Source: CAVQCJ01 sp963849365 (GTDB lineage Bacteria > Actinomycetota > Actinomycetes > Prado026). From it: 64,000 nt of DNA. The position numbers and the translations under genes were made by a program. Below, piece after piece: positions 26,594 through 35,027 of the stretch. The stretch lies in contig CAWKHA010000001.1 of the NCBI GenBank assembly GCA_963849365.1, positions 372,001 to 436,000 of the forward strand, given 5' to 3'. Position 1 is the stretch's first letter. Each line of letters starts with the position of its first letter. The notes beneath the pieces were generated by a model. It had not been told where the DNA came from, ran no database searches, and saw nothing but the letters and a program-made list of their open reading frames with translations.

Positions 26594-27223
26594 GTGAGCG
26601 CACTCGTCGAGCAGCGGGGCATGCCGGCAGGCATCCGCTCCCCGCGGTTCTCGGCGCTGGTCGCGATCGGCGACGCAGCGCTGCGCGAGGACGTCGTCCG
26701 TGGGCTGACCACGCTCGGTGCCGCGGACGTGGCCGAGGCGGCCAGCGTGGCCGAGGCCCGCGCCCGCACCCGGCTCGGGCCGGTCCGCGACCTGCTCGTC
26801 GTCGAGATCGCCCTCCCGGACGGCTCCGGCGTCTCTTTGATGAACGAGCTCCGGGCCGCCGGCTGGCAGCGCTGCATCGCGCTGGCGTCCGACGGGGACC
26901 CGTTCTCGGTACGAGCCGCGCTCGCGGCGGGGGTGCGCGGATTCGTCGTCAACCACGCGGCCGCCCGCTCACCGGGGGCACCGGGGATGGTGCGCCCGGC
27001 CGGACGCGGCAGCATGACGGCGGGGGTCGACGGGTTGTCTGCCCGCGAGATCGAGGTGCTCGCCCTGGTCGCGTGCGGCCGGTCCAACCGGGACATCGGG
27101 GCCGAGCTGCACCTGTCCGCGCTCACGGTCAAGAGCCACCTGGCCCGGATCGCGCGCAAGCTGGGCACCGGCGACCGCGCCGAGATGGTCGCGGTCGCCC
27201 TGCGTGCCGGCGTGATCAAGTAG
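26594..27223 (+). CDS. Atypical response regulator with LuxR-type DNA-binding domain
   Basis: 209 residues. A receiver-like domain (about 15-125) is followed by a LuxR/GerE helix-turn-helix (about 147-205: GLSAREIEVLALVACGRSNRDIGAELHLSALTVKSHLARIARKLG). In the receiver the phosphorylated Asp is replaced by Glu71 (LLVVEIALPDGSG), the N-terminal acidic pair is lost, and the conserved Lys near the end is absent (FVVNHA). It is therefore probably not phosphorylated and may be constitutively active or ligand-controlled. The GTG at 26594 follows GGGAGG. No kinase gene is adjacent. Confidence 0.88.
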   Translation: MSALVEQRGMPAGIRSPRFSALVAIGDAALREDVVRGLTTLGAADVAEAASVAEARARTRLGPVRDLLVVEIALPDGSGVSLMNELRAAGWQRCIALASDGDPFSVRAALAAGVRGFVVNHAAARSPGAPGMVRPAGRGSMTAGVDGLSAREIEVLALVACGRSNRDIGAELHLSALTVKSHLARIARKLGTGDRAEMVAVALRAGVIK

Positions 27224-27285
27224 CCCGAAGACCAGTCACCCCGTCCGGCACGGTCGGTCGGGCGCGCTCAGCGCTCCGCTCGGTC

Positions 27286-27291
27286 TACGGT
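27286..27291 (+). promoter_or_regulatory. Leaderless -10 box of the RNase D gene
   Basis: TACGGT, 6 nt before the GTG at 27298. Confidence 0.4.
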
Positions 27292-27297
27292 GAACGG

Positions 27298-28566
27298 GTG
27301 ACGGACACTGCTGAGGAGGTCGTCGAGCCTGGCGCCTCCGAGGAGGCGGCCGGCCCGGCGCCCGTCCCCCTGCTCGAGCCGCGCGAGGGTGTCCCGCCCG
27401 TCGTGGCCGGCCCGACCATGCTGGCCCGGACCGTCGCGGACTTCGCCGCAGGCAGCGGTCCGGTCGCGGTGGACGCCGAGCGGGCCTCCGGATACCGGTA
27501 CGGGCAGCGGGCCTACCTGGTCCAGCTGCGCCGCAGGGGAGCCGGTACGGCGCTGGTCGACCCGGTCGGGTGCCCTGACCTGAGCAGCCTCGGCGAGGTG
27601 TTGCGCGGCACCGAGTGGGTCCTGCACGCCGCCGGGCAGGACCTGCCCTGCCTCGCCGAGCTCGGCATGCGGCCGACGCTGCTCTTCGACACCGAGCTGG
27701 CCGGGCGGCTGGCCGGCTACCCCAGAGTGGGGCTCGGGCCGCTGGTCGAGACGGTGCTGGGGCTGGCGCTGGAGAAGGGCCACGCCGCCGCCGACTGGTC
27801 GACCCGGCCGCTGCCCGCCCCCTGGCTGCGCTACGCCGCGCTCGACGTCGAGGTGCTGGTCGAGCTGCGGGACGCGCTGGAGGCGGTGCTCGAGGAGCAG
27901 GGCAAGCTCGGCTGGGCCCGGCAGGAGTTCGCCGCGATCGTCGCCGCCCCGCCGGCCGAGCCGAGGGTCGACCCGTGGCGGCGGACCTCCGGCCTGCACC
28001 GCGTCCGGCGGCGCCGCCAGCTCGCCGTCGTCCGGGCGCTGTGGGAGGCCCGCGACGCCATGGCCCGGCAGCGCGACATCGCCCCCGGCCGGGTGCTCGC
28101 GGACACCGCCCTCGTCGACGCCGCCCTCGCGCAGCCGGCGACCTCCGCCGAGCTGTCCGCGGTCGCACCGTTCAACGGTCAGCGCACCCGCCGCAGCCTC
28201 GCGTACTGGTGGGAGGCGGTGGAGATCGCGTACGGCCTCCCCGAGGAGAACCTGCCGGCTCCGAGCATCCCGTCGGACGCCCCGCCCCCGGCTCGAGCAT
28301 GGCCCGACCGCGACCCGGCCGCGGCCGCACGGCTGTCCGCGGCCCGGACCGCCGTGGCCGCCATCGCCGACGAGCACGGGCTGCCGGTGGAGAACCTGCT
28401 CGCCCCCGACTCGGTCCGGCGGCTGTGCTGGGAGCCTCCGACGGACCTGTCCCCGGCGGGAGTCGACGCGGTGCTCGCCGAGCTCGGGGCGCGTGCCTGG
28501 CAGCGGGAGCTCACGACGGCCGCGCTGTCCGGGTCGCTGGTCCGGCTGCGCGACCGGCCCGCGTGA
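27298..28566 (+). CDS. rnd: Ribonuclease D-like 3'-5' exonuclease with HRDC domain
   Basis: 422 residues. The DEDDy exonuclease domain holds Exo I Asp59/Glu61 (VAVDAERA), Exo II Asp115 (AAGQDLPCL) and Exo III Tyr179/Asp183 (YAALDVEVL). An HRDC domain follows from about 235, then a C-terminal actinobacterial extension. It trims 3' ends of tRNA or other stable RNAs. It overlaps the downstream GNAT gene by 4 nt (GTGA), so they are co-translated. Confidence 0.93.
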   Translation: MTDTAEEVVEPGASEEAAGPAPVPLLEPREGVPPVVAGPTMLARTVADFAAGSGPVAVDAERASGYRYGQRAYLVQLRRRGAGTALVDPVGCPDLSSLGEVLRGTEWVLHAAGQDLPCLAELGMRPTLLFDTELAGRLAGYPRVGLGPLVETVLGLALEKGHAAADWSTRPLPAPWLRYAALDVEVLVELRDALEAVLEEQGKLGWARQEFAAIVAAPPAEPRVDPWRRTSGLHRVRRRRQLAVVRALWEARDAMARQRDIAPGRVLADTALVDAALAQPATSAELSAVAPFNGQRTRRSLAYWWEAVEIAYGLPEENLPAPSIPSDAPPPARAWPDRDPAAAARLSAARTAVAAIADEHGLPVENLLAPDSVRRLCWEPPTDLSPAGVDAVLAELGARAWQRELTTAALSGSLVRLRDRPA

Positions 28567-29069
28567 GCGGACCGGCGGCGGGGCCGCGGCTGCGGCTGGA
28601 ACGGCTCGGGCTGGCCCGCGCCCGCGCGCTGGCCACCGGGGACCTGTCCGGGGTCGACGCGGCCCCCGGCTGGCCGCACGCCGACACCCTCGACGCGGTC
28701 CGGATGGACGCCGAGCACGCGACCGGCGACAGCCAGACGGGCTTCCTGGCCGTTCTCGTCGACACCGGCCAGGTGGTCGGGGAAGCGGGCTGGAAGGGCG
28801 GCCCGGACGCGGACGGGACCGCGGAGATCGGCTACGGCCTGGCCGCCCCGTACCGCGGCCGCGGGCTGGGCACCGAGCTGGTCGCCCTGGTGGCCGCGTG
28901 GGCCCAGGCCCAGCCCGGCGTGCGGCGCCTGTCCGCCGAGGTGCTGGTGGGCAACGAACCGTCGGCGCGGGCGTTGCTGCGCAACGGGTTCACCCCGGCC
29001 GGCCGGCGGGACGACCTGCTGCTGTTCGTACGGGAGGGTGGGTCGCGACCACTGGTTACCGGCGAGTAG
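28563..29069 (+). CDS. GNAT-family N-acetyltransferase
   Basis: 168 residues with a clear acetyl-CoA loop AAPYRGRGLGTELVALV, a strand GEAGWKG upstream, and the RRLSAEVLVGNEPSARALLRNGF helix typical of the ribosomal-protein/amino-acid acetyltransferase subgroup. Substrate unknown. The GTG overlaps the RNase D stop. Confidence 0.87.
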   Translation: MSGPAAGPRLRLERLGLARARALATGDLSGVDAAPGWPHADTLDAVRMDAEHATGDSQTGFLAVLVDTGQVVGEAGWKGGPDADGTAEIGYGLAAPYRGRGLGTELVALVAAWAQAQPGVRRLSAEVLVGNEPSARALLRNGFTPAGRRDDLLLFVREGGSRPLVTGE

Positions 29070-29129
29070 CATCGGGCTCACGAGGGCCCCCGCGCGGGGC
29101 CGTGGAGCGTCTCCCCCCGAGGAGCAGCG

Positions 29130-30332
29130 GTGGCTCGTACATCTCGCGAGGTCGTCTTCGTCGACGGCGTCCGGACACCTTTCGGGAAGGCCGGCCCGAA
29201 CGGCATCTACGCGCAGACCCGCGCCGACGACCTGGTCGTCCGCTGCATCCGCGAGCTGCTGAGGCGCAACCCGCAGCTCCCCCCGGAGCGGGTCGACGAC
29301 GTCGCGGTCGCGGCCACCACGCAGACCGGCGACCAGGGCCTCACGATCGGCCGGACCGCGGCGCTGCTGGCCGGACTGCCGAAGTCGGTCCCCGGCTACG
29401 CCATCGACCGCATGTGCGCCGGCGCCATGACCGCGGTGACGACGACAGCCGGCGGGATCGCCTTCGGGGCGTACGACGTCGTGGTCGCCGGCGGCGTCGA
29501 GCACATGGGCCACCACCCGATGGGCAGCGGCGTCGACCCGAACCCGCGCTTCGTCGCCGAGCGGCTGGTCGACACCTCGGCCCTGGTGATGGGGCAGACG
29601 GCCGAGAACGTGCACGACCGCTTCCCGCACCTGACCAGGGAGCGCGCGGACGCGTTCGCCCTGGCCAGCCAGGAGCGGACCGCGAAGGCGTACGCCGACG
29701 GGCTGCTGCAGCCCGACCTCGTCCCGGTCGCCACCCGGTCCGTCGAGCAGGGCTGGGGGTACGCGACGGTGGACGAGCCGCCCCGCCCCGGGACCACGCC
29801 GGAAGCGCTGGCCGGCCTGAAGACGCCGTTCCGGCCGCACGGCCGGGTCACCGCGGGGAACGCGGCCGGGCTGAACGACGGGGCCACGGCGTGCCTGCTC
29901 GCCGCCGAGGAAGTCGCCGACGAGCTCGGCCTGCCCAAGCGGATGCGCCTGGTCTCGTTCGCGTTCGCGGGCGTCGAGCCGGAGGTGATGGGGGTCGGCC
30001 CGGTCCCGGCCACCGAGAAAGCGCTGGCCAAGGCCGGCCTCGGCATCGGTGACATCGGCCGCTTCGAGGTCAACGAGGCGTTCGCGGTGCAGGTGCTGGC
30101 GTTCCTGGACCACTTCGGGCTCGCCGACGACGACCCGCGGGTGAACCCGCGCGGCGGCGCCATCGCGGTCGGCCACCCGCTGGCGTCCTCGGGCGTCCGG
30201 CTGATGACCAACCTGGCCCGCGAGCTGGAGGCCCATCCCGAGGTCCGTTACGGCCTGACGACGATGTGCATCGGCCTGGGCATGGGCGGGACCGTCATCT
30301 GGGAGAACACCGCATGGGAGGGCGCAAGGTGA
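29130..30332 (+). CDS. Thiolase (acetyl-CoA acyltransferase, FadA type)
   Basis: 400 residues; cleaves 3-ketoacyl-CoA in beta-oxidation (or condenses acetyl-CoA). The nucleophile is Cys96 in DRMCAGAM. The C-terminal motifs are NEAFAVQVL, GGAIAVGHPLASSG and the second Cys in CIGLGMGGT. Cytosolic. The GTG at 29130 follows a CGAGGAGC site. Its TGA overlaps the FadB-like start, so the pair forms a two-gene operon encoding a fatty-acid oxidation complex. Confidence 0.94.
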   Translation: MARTSREVVFVDGVRTPFGKAGPNGIYAQTRADDLVVRCIRELLRRNPQLPPERVDDVAVAATTQTGDQGLTIGRTAALLAGLPKSVPGYAIDRMCAGAMTAVTTTAGGIAFGAYDVVVAGGVEHMGHHPMGSGVDPNPRFVAERLVDTSALVMGQTAENVHDRFPHLTRERADAFALASQERTAKAYADGLLQPDLVPVATRSVEQGWGYATVDEPPRPGTTPEALAGLKTPFRPHGRVTAGNAAGLNDGATACLLAAEEVADELGLPKRMRLVSFAFAGVEPEVMGVGPVPATEKALAKAGLGIGDIGRFEVNEAFAVQVLAFLDHFGLADDDPRVNPRGGAIAVGHPLASSGVRLMTNLARELEAHPEVRYGLTTMCIGLGMGGTVIWENTAWEGAR

Positions 30333-32476
30333 GCACGGTGAGCGCGGACTCCACGGCCACGGCCACGGCCACCGTCACCGGCACCGCGCTGCCGGACGAG
30401 GTGGTCACCCAGGCCCACGTCCGGATGGTCGAGCTGCCGCTGCGCGCCGGCACGGCCGCGATGGTCACGCTGGACAACGGGATGGACCACACCCGGCCCA
30501 GCACGTTCGGCCCGGCCGGGCTGGCCAGCCTGGACGCCGCGCTCGACGACGTCTCCGGACGCGCCGACCGCGGCGAGATCGCCGCGGTGCTGCTGACCGG
30601 CAAGCCGTTCGTGTTCGCGGTGGGTGCCGACCTGTCGGGAGTCCAGTTCGCCACTGTGCGGGCGCAGGCCCTGGCCCTGGGACGCGAAGGCCACCGGGTC
30701 TTCCGCCGGCTCGGCGAGCTGGCGGTTCCGTCGTTCGCGTTCGTGAACGGGGCGGCCATGGGCGGCGGCCTCGAGGTCGCGCTGCACTGCACCTACCGCA
30801 CGGTGTCGGGGGCGGCCGCCGCGGTCAGCCTGCCCGAGTGTTTCCTCGGGCTCGTCCCCGGCTGGGGCGGCACGCAGCTGCTGCCCGACCTCGTGGGCGC
30901 CGACCGGGCGGTCACGGTCGTCATCGACAACCCGCTGAACCAGAACCGTCAGCTCAAGCCCCGGCAGGTGCTCGAGCTCGGCCTCGCGGACGCCTTGTTC
31001 GAGCCGGCTGACTTCCTGGAGGAGTCGATCGCCTGGGCCGCACGGGTCCTCACCGGCGCCGTCCGCGTCGACCGCCCCGAGGTCGACCGCTCCGAGTCGA
31101 CGTGGGCCGCCGCCGTGGCCCGCGGCCGGGCGATCGCCGACGCGAAGACGCACGGCTGCGCGCCGGCGCCGTACCGCGCGCTCGAGCTGCTGGCGCTCGC
31201 CCGCACGGCCGACCGGGACACCGGTTTCGCTGCCGAGGACGAGGCGCTGGCCGACCTGGTGATGGGTGACGAGCTGCGCGCCGGGCTGTACGCGTTCGAC
31301 CTCGTCCAGAAGCGGGCCCGGCGGCCGGTCGGTGCCCCCGACACGTCGTTGGCCCGGCCGGTGACCAAGGTCGGCATCGTGGGCGCCGGGCTGATGGCCG
31401 GCCAGCTGGCGCTGCTGTTCGCCCGGCGGCTCGAAGTGCCGGTGCTGTTGACCGACCTCGACCAGCAGCGGGTGGACAAGGGCGTCGCCTACGTCCACGG
31501 CGAGATCGACGGACTGCTCGCCAAGCGGCGCGTGGGCCCGGACCAGGCGAACCGGCTCAAGGCGCTGGTGACCGGTTCGACCGACAAGAGCGGCTTCGCC
31601 GACGCCGACTTCGTGATCGAGGCCGTGTTCGAGGAGCTCAAGGTCAAGCAGCAGGTGTTCGCGGAGGTCGAGGCGGTGGTGTCCGAGCAGTGCGTGCTCG
31701 CCACCAACACCTCCTCGCTGCCGGTGACCGAGATGGCCGCCGGGCTCGCCCACCCCGAGCGGGTGGTGGGCCTGCATTTCTTCAACCCCGTCGCGGTGCT
31801 GCCGCTGCTGGAGGTGGTGCGCGGCGCCCGGACCGACGACGCCACGCTGGCCACCGCGTTCGCGGTCGGCAAGCAGCTCAAGAAGTCCTGCGTGCTGGTG
31901 AAGGACGCCCCGGCTTTCGTCTTCAACCGGCTGGTCACCCGCGCGCTCGGCGAGGTGGTCGCAGCGATCGACGAGGGCACGCCGTTCGAGGTGGCGGACA
32001 GCGCCGTCGACCCGCTGGGGCTGCCGATGTCACCGCTGGTGCTCCTCCAGCTCGTCGGCCCTGCCGTCGCGCTGCACACTGCGCAGACCCTGCACGAGGC
32101 GTTCCCGGACCGGTTCGGGGCCTCGCCCGGCTTCCAGGCCCTGGTGGCGGCCGGGAAGAACGCGGTCTACACCTGGGTGGACGGCCGGCCCGTCGTCGAC
32201 CCGGAGGTGGCGGCGCTGTGGCCGCGCGGGGATCGTCCGCAGTCCGCCGAACAGGTGCTCGACCGGGCCCGGGTGGCGCTGGCGGAGGAGATCCGGCTGA
32301 TGCTCGACGACGGCGTTGTCGCGGAGCCGCAGGACATCGACCTGTGCCTGCTGCTGGGCGGCGGCTGGGGTTTCTGGAACGGCGGCATCACGCCCTACCT
32401 GGACCGCACCGGCGTCTCGGAGCGGGTGACCGGCCGCCGTTTCCTGACGCCGGGCGTCGCGTCGGTGCCGGCCTAG
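30329..32476 (+). CDS. Bifunctional enoyl-CoA hydratase / 3-hydroxyacyl-CoA dehydrogenase (FadB/FadJ type)
   Basis: 715 residues. The N-terminal crotonase domain retains both catalytic Glu (NGAAMGGGLEVAL and VSLPECFLG). The NAD-binding motif VGIVGAGLMAGQLA starts the dehydrogenase part at about 350; the catalytic region contains HFFNPV and KDAPAFVFNRL. It performs the two middle steps of beta-oxidation and partners the thiolase upstream, whose stop it overlaps (GTG at 30329). An ATG at 30314 is an alternative start. The His/Glu dyad of the dehydrogenase domain is present. Confidence 0.94.
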   Translation: MSTVSADSTATATATVTGTALPDEVVTQAHVRMVELPLRAGTAAMVTLDNGMDHTRPSTFGPAGLASLDAALDDVSGRADRGEIAAVLLTGKPFVFAVGADLSGVQFATVRAQALALGREGHRVFRRLGELAVPSFAFVNGAAMGGGLEVALHCTYRTVSGAAAAVSLPECFLGLVPGWGGTQLLPDLVGADRAVTVVIDNPLNQNRQLKPRQVLELGLADALFEPADFLEESIAWAARVLTGAVRVDRPEVDRSESTWAAAVARGRAIADAKTHGCAPAPYRALELLALARTADRDTGFAAEDEALADLVMGDELRAGLYAFDLVQKRARRPVGAPDTSLARPVTKVGIVGAGLMAGQLALLFARRLEVPVLLTDLDQQRVDKGVAYVHGEIDGLLAKRRVGPDQANRLKALVTGSTDKSGFADADFVIEAVFEELKVKQQVFAEVEAVVSEQCVLATNTSSLPVTEMAAGLAHPERVVGLHFFNPVAVLPLLEVVRGARTDDATLATAFAVGKQLKKSCVLVKDAPAFVFNRLVTRALGEVVAAIDEGTPFEVADSAVDPLGLPMSPLVLLQLVGPAVALHTAQTLHEAFPDRFGASPGFQALVAAGKNAVYTWVDGRPVVDPEVAALWPRGDRPQSAEQVLDRARVALAEEIRLMLDDGVVAEPQDIDLCLLLGGGWGFWNGGITPYLDRTGVSERVTGRRFLTPGVASVPA

Positions 32477-32490
32477 GGTTCGGGGCCGGC

Positions 32491-34038
32491 TCAGGCGATC
32501 CGCAGGACCTTGGCCGCCCACGCGTCCAGGTTCTTCACGAACTTCGGTTCCGAGATGTGCAGCACCGCCGTGAACGCGGCCGCCTCCGCCTTCAGCGCGA
32601 CCGAACCGTCCGGGGGCGTGTCGATCGCGGACAGGCGGGCGTACATCAGCTTGACCCTGCCCTCCCCGTACGTCTCCGCCATGTACTCCCAGGCCAGCCA
32701 AGCCATGCCGTAGTGGTACGACTCCCCCGGGTCGGGACCGTAGAAGCTGCTCGACGCCGGCAGCGTCCTGGGCATGCGGTGCGCCTTGGCGTCCCGCACG
32801 ATCTGCCCGGACACGCGCTGCTCGCTGAGGTGGTGCCGGTAGGCGGTGTACTCGGCGATGCCCTCGATCGCCCAGCGCGGCGTGCCCGCGTGCTGGGAGT
32901 TCCACTGCGCGACGTGGGTGAACTCGTGCCGCAGCAGCGCCGGGATGCTCCGGCCGCCTGGACGGGAGTACTGCGGGTTCAGCACCACGCGCGTGTCGTC
33001 CTTCGGCGGCGCGTGCCGTGCCGGGCCGACGCCGAGGGTGAGCGCGCTCGCCTCGGACACCGCCCGGTTCCGGCCGAGGTAGCTGGCGAAGACGTCGGCT
33101 TCCCTGGTCGCGAAGAGCACGACCTTGTGGTTCCAGCCGCTCGGCCACACCGCAGCGACGGCCGCGACGGCCGCATCGGCCTGCCGGGCCAGGGCCGGCA
33201 GCTGCGCCGCGTCCCTGGCCGACACGATGACCAGGCTGCGGGAGGTCCGCCGGACCTTGACCGGCCCGACGGTCCACGGCTCGTCGAACGCCTCCCCGAA
33301 GGTGGCCGAGCTCGTGCGGTCGCCGGCGACGTACCAGTGCCCGCCACGGCGCACCATCACCGGCACGTACGGGTCGGCGACCGGCTGCTGGTCGAAACCA
33401 CGGAGCTGGTACGTGATGGTCATGCCCGGGCTGTACGCCACGTCGGGGTGGCCGAGGGTGGACGTCACCGAGTCCGGCAGCGGGTAGCCGCTCAGCTGGA
33501 AACTCGGGTCGTACGCCCAGGAGTACGACGCGAGCGGAAGCTGGCGCAGATTCGCGAACAGGGTGGCCTCGGACTTGCGCAGCGCCGGCTGCGCCGGATC
33601 GACGGTGGCCGCCCAAGCGACCCCGTCGCCGGTGCGCAGTGCGGCGGCGCGGGCCGCGAAGACGGAGGCGACGGCCGCGCGCTCGGTGTCGTACTGCTTC
33701 GGGTCGCTGTCGGCGGCGCCGCTCGGCGGGCTCTGGCCGGTGCTCGCCGTGGACCCGGCCGCGGCTGGGCCGGACCCGGCGGACGGCCAGAGCGCGACGG
33801 CGCCGGCGGCGACGGCGAGCACCGTCGCGCTGCCGACCACCGCGAGAACCGTCCGCCGGCGCCTGCGCCGGCGCGTCCCGGCGGCCGCGCCCGTGCCTGG
33901 ACCGCTCGACGGGCCGGCCGGCGGCACGGCCCCGGATCCCGGCGGGCCGCCGTACGGCCAGGCCCCCGGCCCGGTGGCGTGCCAGACCGGGTCGACGCCC
34001 GGACCTCCGTCGCTGCCCCTCACCTGCTGTTCCCCCAC
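32491..34038 (-). CDS. Membrane-anchored extracytoplasmic putative metallopeptidase (HEFTH)
   Basis: 515 residues. A cytosolic Gly/Pro-rich head, an R-R-R-R-R-R-R stretch (56-62) and one transmembrane helix (63-84) are followed by a long outside domain. At 371-375 the zinc motif HEFTH lies in ALLRHEFTHVAQW, and E392 or E396 in RWAIEGIAEYTAY could be the third ligand, giving a gluzincin (peptidase MA-like) pattern. Between 120 and 260 there is an NTF2-like module. I know no function for the family. It diverges from the gene at 34182. Confidence 0.8.
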   Translation of the reverse strand: MGEQQVRGSDGGPGVDPVWHATGPGAWPYGGPPGSGAVPPAGPSSGPGTGAAAGTRRRRRRRTVLAVVGSATVLAVAAGAVALWPSAGSGPAAAGSTASTGQSPPSGAADSDPKQYDTERAAVASVFAARAAALRTGDGVAWAATVDPAQPALRKSEATLFANLRQLPLASYSWAYDPSFQLSGYPLPDSVTSTLGHPDVAYSPGMTITYQLRGFDQQPVADPYVPVMVRRGGHWYVAGDRTSSATFGEAFDEPWTVGPVKVRRTSRSLVIVSARDAAQLPALARQADAAVAAVAAVWPSGWNHKVVLFATREADVFASYLGRNRAVSEASALTLGVGPARHAPPKDDTRVVLNPQYSRPGGRSIPALLRHEFTHVAQWNSQHAGTPRWAIEGIAEYTAYRHHLSEQRVSGQIVRDAKAHRMPRTLPASSSFYGPDPGESYHYGMAWLAWEYMAETYGEGRVKLMYARLSAIDTPPDGSVALKAEAAAFTAVLHISEPKFVKNLDAWAAKVLRIA

Positions 34039-34169
34039 TGCGTCACCCCTCGCCCTCCCTGCAGGGAAGCGTGCACCATCCGGACGAGAAGTCGCAGTGC
34101 TTTCGACCCGTCACTCTCAGTAGTCGCCGCTCACTCGCGCAGGGCTGATGACCGCACCACCCACCCGGA

Positions 34170-34175
34170 TACCTT
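34170..34175 (+). promoter_or_regulatory. Leaderless -10 box of the 34182 gene
   Basis: TACCTT, 6 nt before the GTG at 34182. Confidence 0.4.
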
Positions 34176-34181
34176 CGACCC

Positions 34182-35027
34182 GTGGGGACGTCCGCGCACG
34201 ACCAGGTGGCGCTGCGGCGGTGCGTCCTGGCGGTCTCGGTCCTGCAGGACCTGGACCTGTTGCCCGGCGACGACGGGGTGACCACGGCGAGCGGGCGGCT
34301 GATCGGCTGGGAGACCTTGTCCGCCGCGCTGTGCGGCCACGACCCCGACGCTCCCTCGGCCCGGTCCGTGCTCGCCAGGTGGCTGCGCGACCTGCAGTGG
34401 ATCGGGTGGCGGTCCCCCGAGGACCTCGCCGCACGCGCCCGCCCGGTCGGCCTGCCGCGCGGTCATGCGCTGCACCCCGGACCGGAGTGGGTCCGGCGCG
34501 CCGTGCACGGTGGCGCGCTCGACCTGGGGGTCGGGCTGCTGGGCGTCGGCAGCGACCCCGACGAGGTCGTCGTGCCGCGGGCGGGCCTGCTGCGAGCCGC
34601 AGGGCACGACGCCAAGGCGTGGTGGCCGGCCTGCCGCAGCTACCTGGAGGACATGGGACGGCTCGCGGCCTCGCGGCACCTGATGCGGCCCGAGCGCCCG
34701 ATCCACCCCATGGGCGACTGCGACGTGGTGACGCTGCTGGGGTCCCGCACGTTCCGCGAGACGCTGGCGGGCTGCGACCTGGCCGGGATGCGGGCCGCCG
34801 CGGTGCCGACCCGGCGCCGCGGGTGGCTGGACCTGTCCAGGACCGACCCGGCGTTCGCCCTGGCCGCCGCCTCGCTGGCCGACGCCGAGGACCGCGGATT
34901 TGAACGCCCCTTGCTCATCACGGTGGACGAGGTGGCGATGGCCCGTCCCGGCGGCGACCCGGTGCTGCAGGCACTGCGCGACGAGGCCGCGCCCGACCCG
35001 GTGCTGCCCTCGGTCCGCTACCGCTGA
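34182..35027 (+). CDS. Hypothetical protein beside dxs
   Basis: 281 residues, rich in Ala/Leu/Arg, no signal or membrane segments. It contains charged-helical stretches (VLARWLRDLQWIGWRS, CRSYLEDMGRLAASRH) and ends VLQALRDEAAPDPVLPSVRYR. No known motif recognised. The GTG at 34182 has TACCTT 6 nt upstream. Its 3' end overlaps that of dxs on the opposite strand by 10 nt. A conserved unknown next to dxs is my best description. Confidence 0.75.
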   Translation: MGTSAHDQVALRRCVLAVSVLQDLDLLPGDDGVTTASGRLIGWETLSAALCGHDPDAPSARSVLARWLRDLQWIGWRSPEDLAARARPVGLPRGHALHPGPEWVRRAVHGGALDLGVGLLGVGSDPDEVVVPRAGLLRAAGHDAKAWWPACRSYLEDMGRLAASRHLMRPERPIHPMGDCDVVTLLGSRTFRETLAGCDLAGMRAAAVPTRRRGWLDLSRTDPAFALAAASLADAEDRGFERPLLITVDEVAMARPGGDPVLQALRDEAAPDPVLPSVRYR

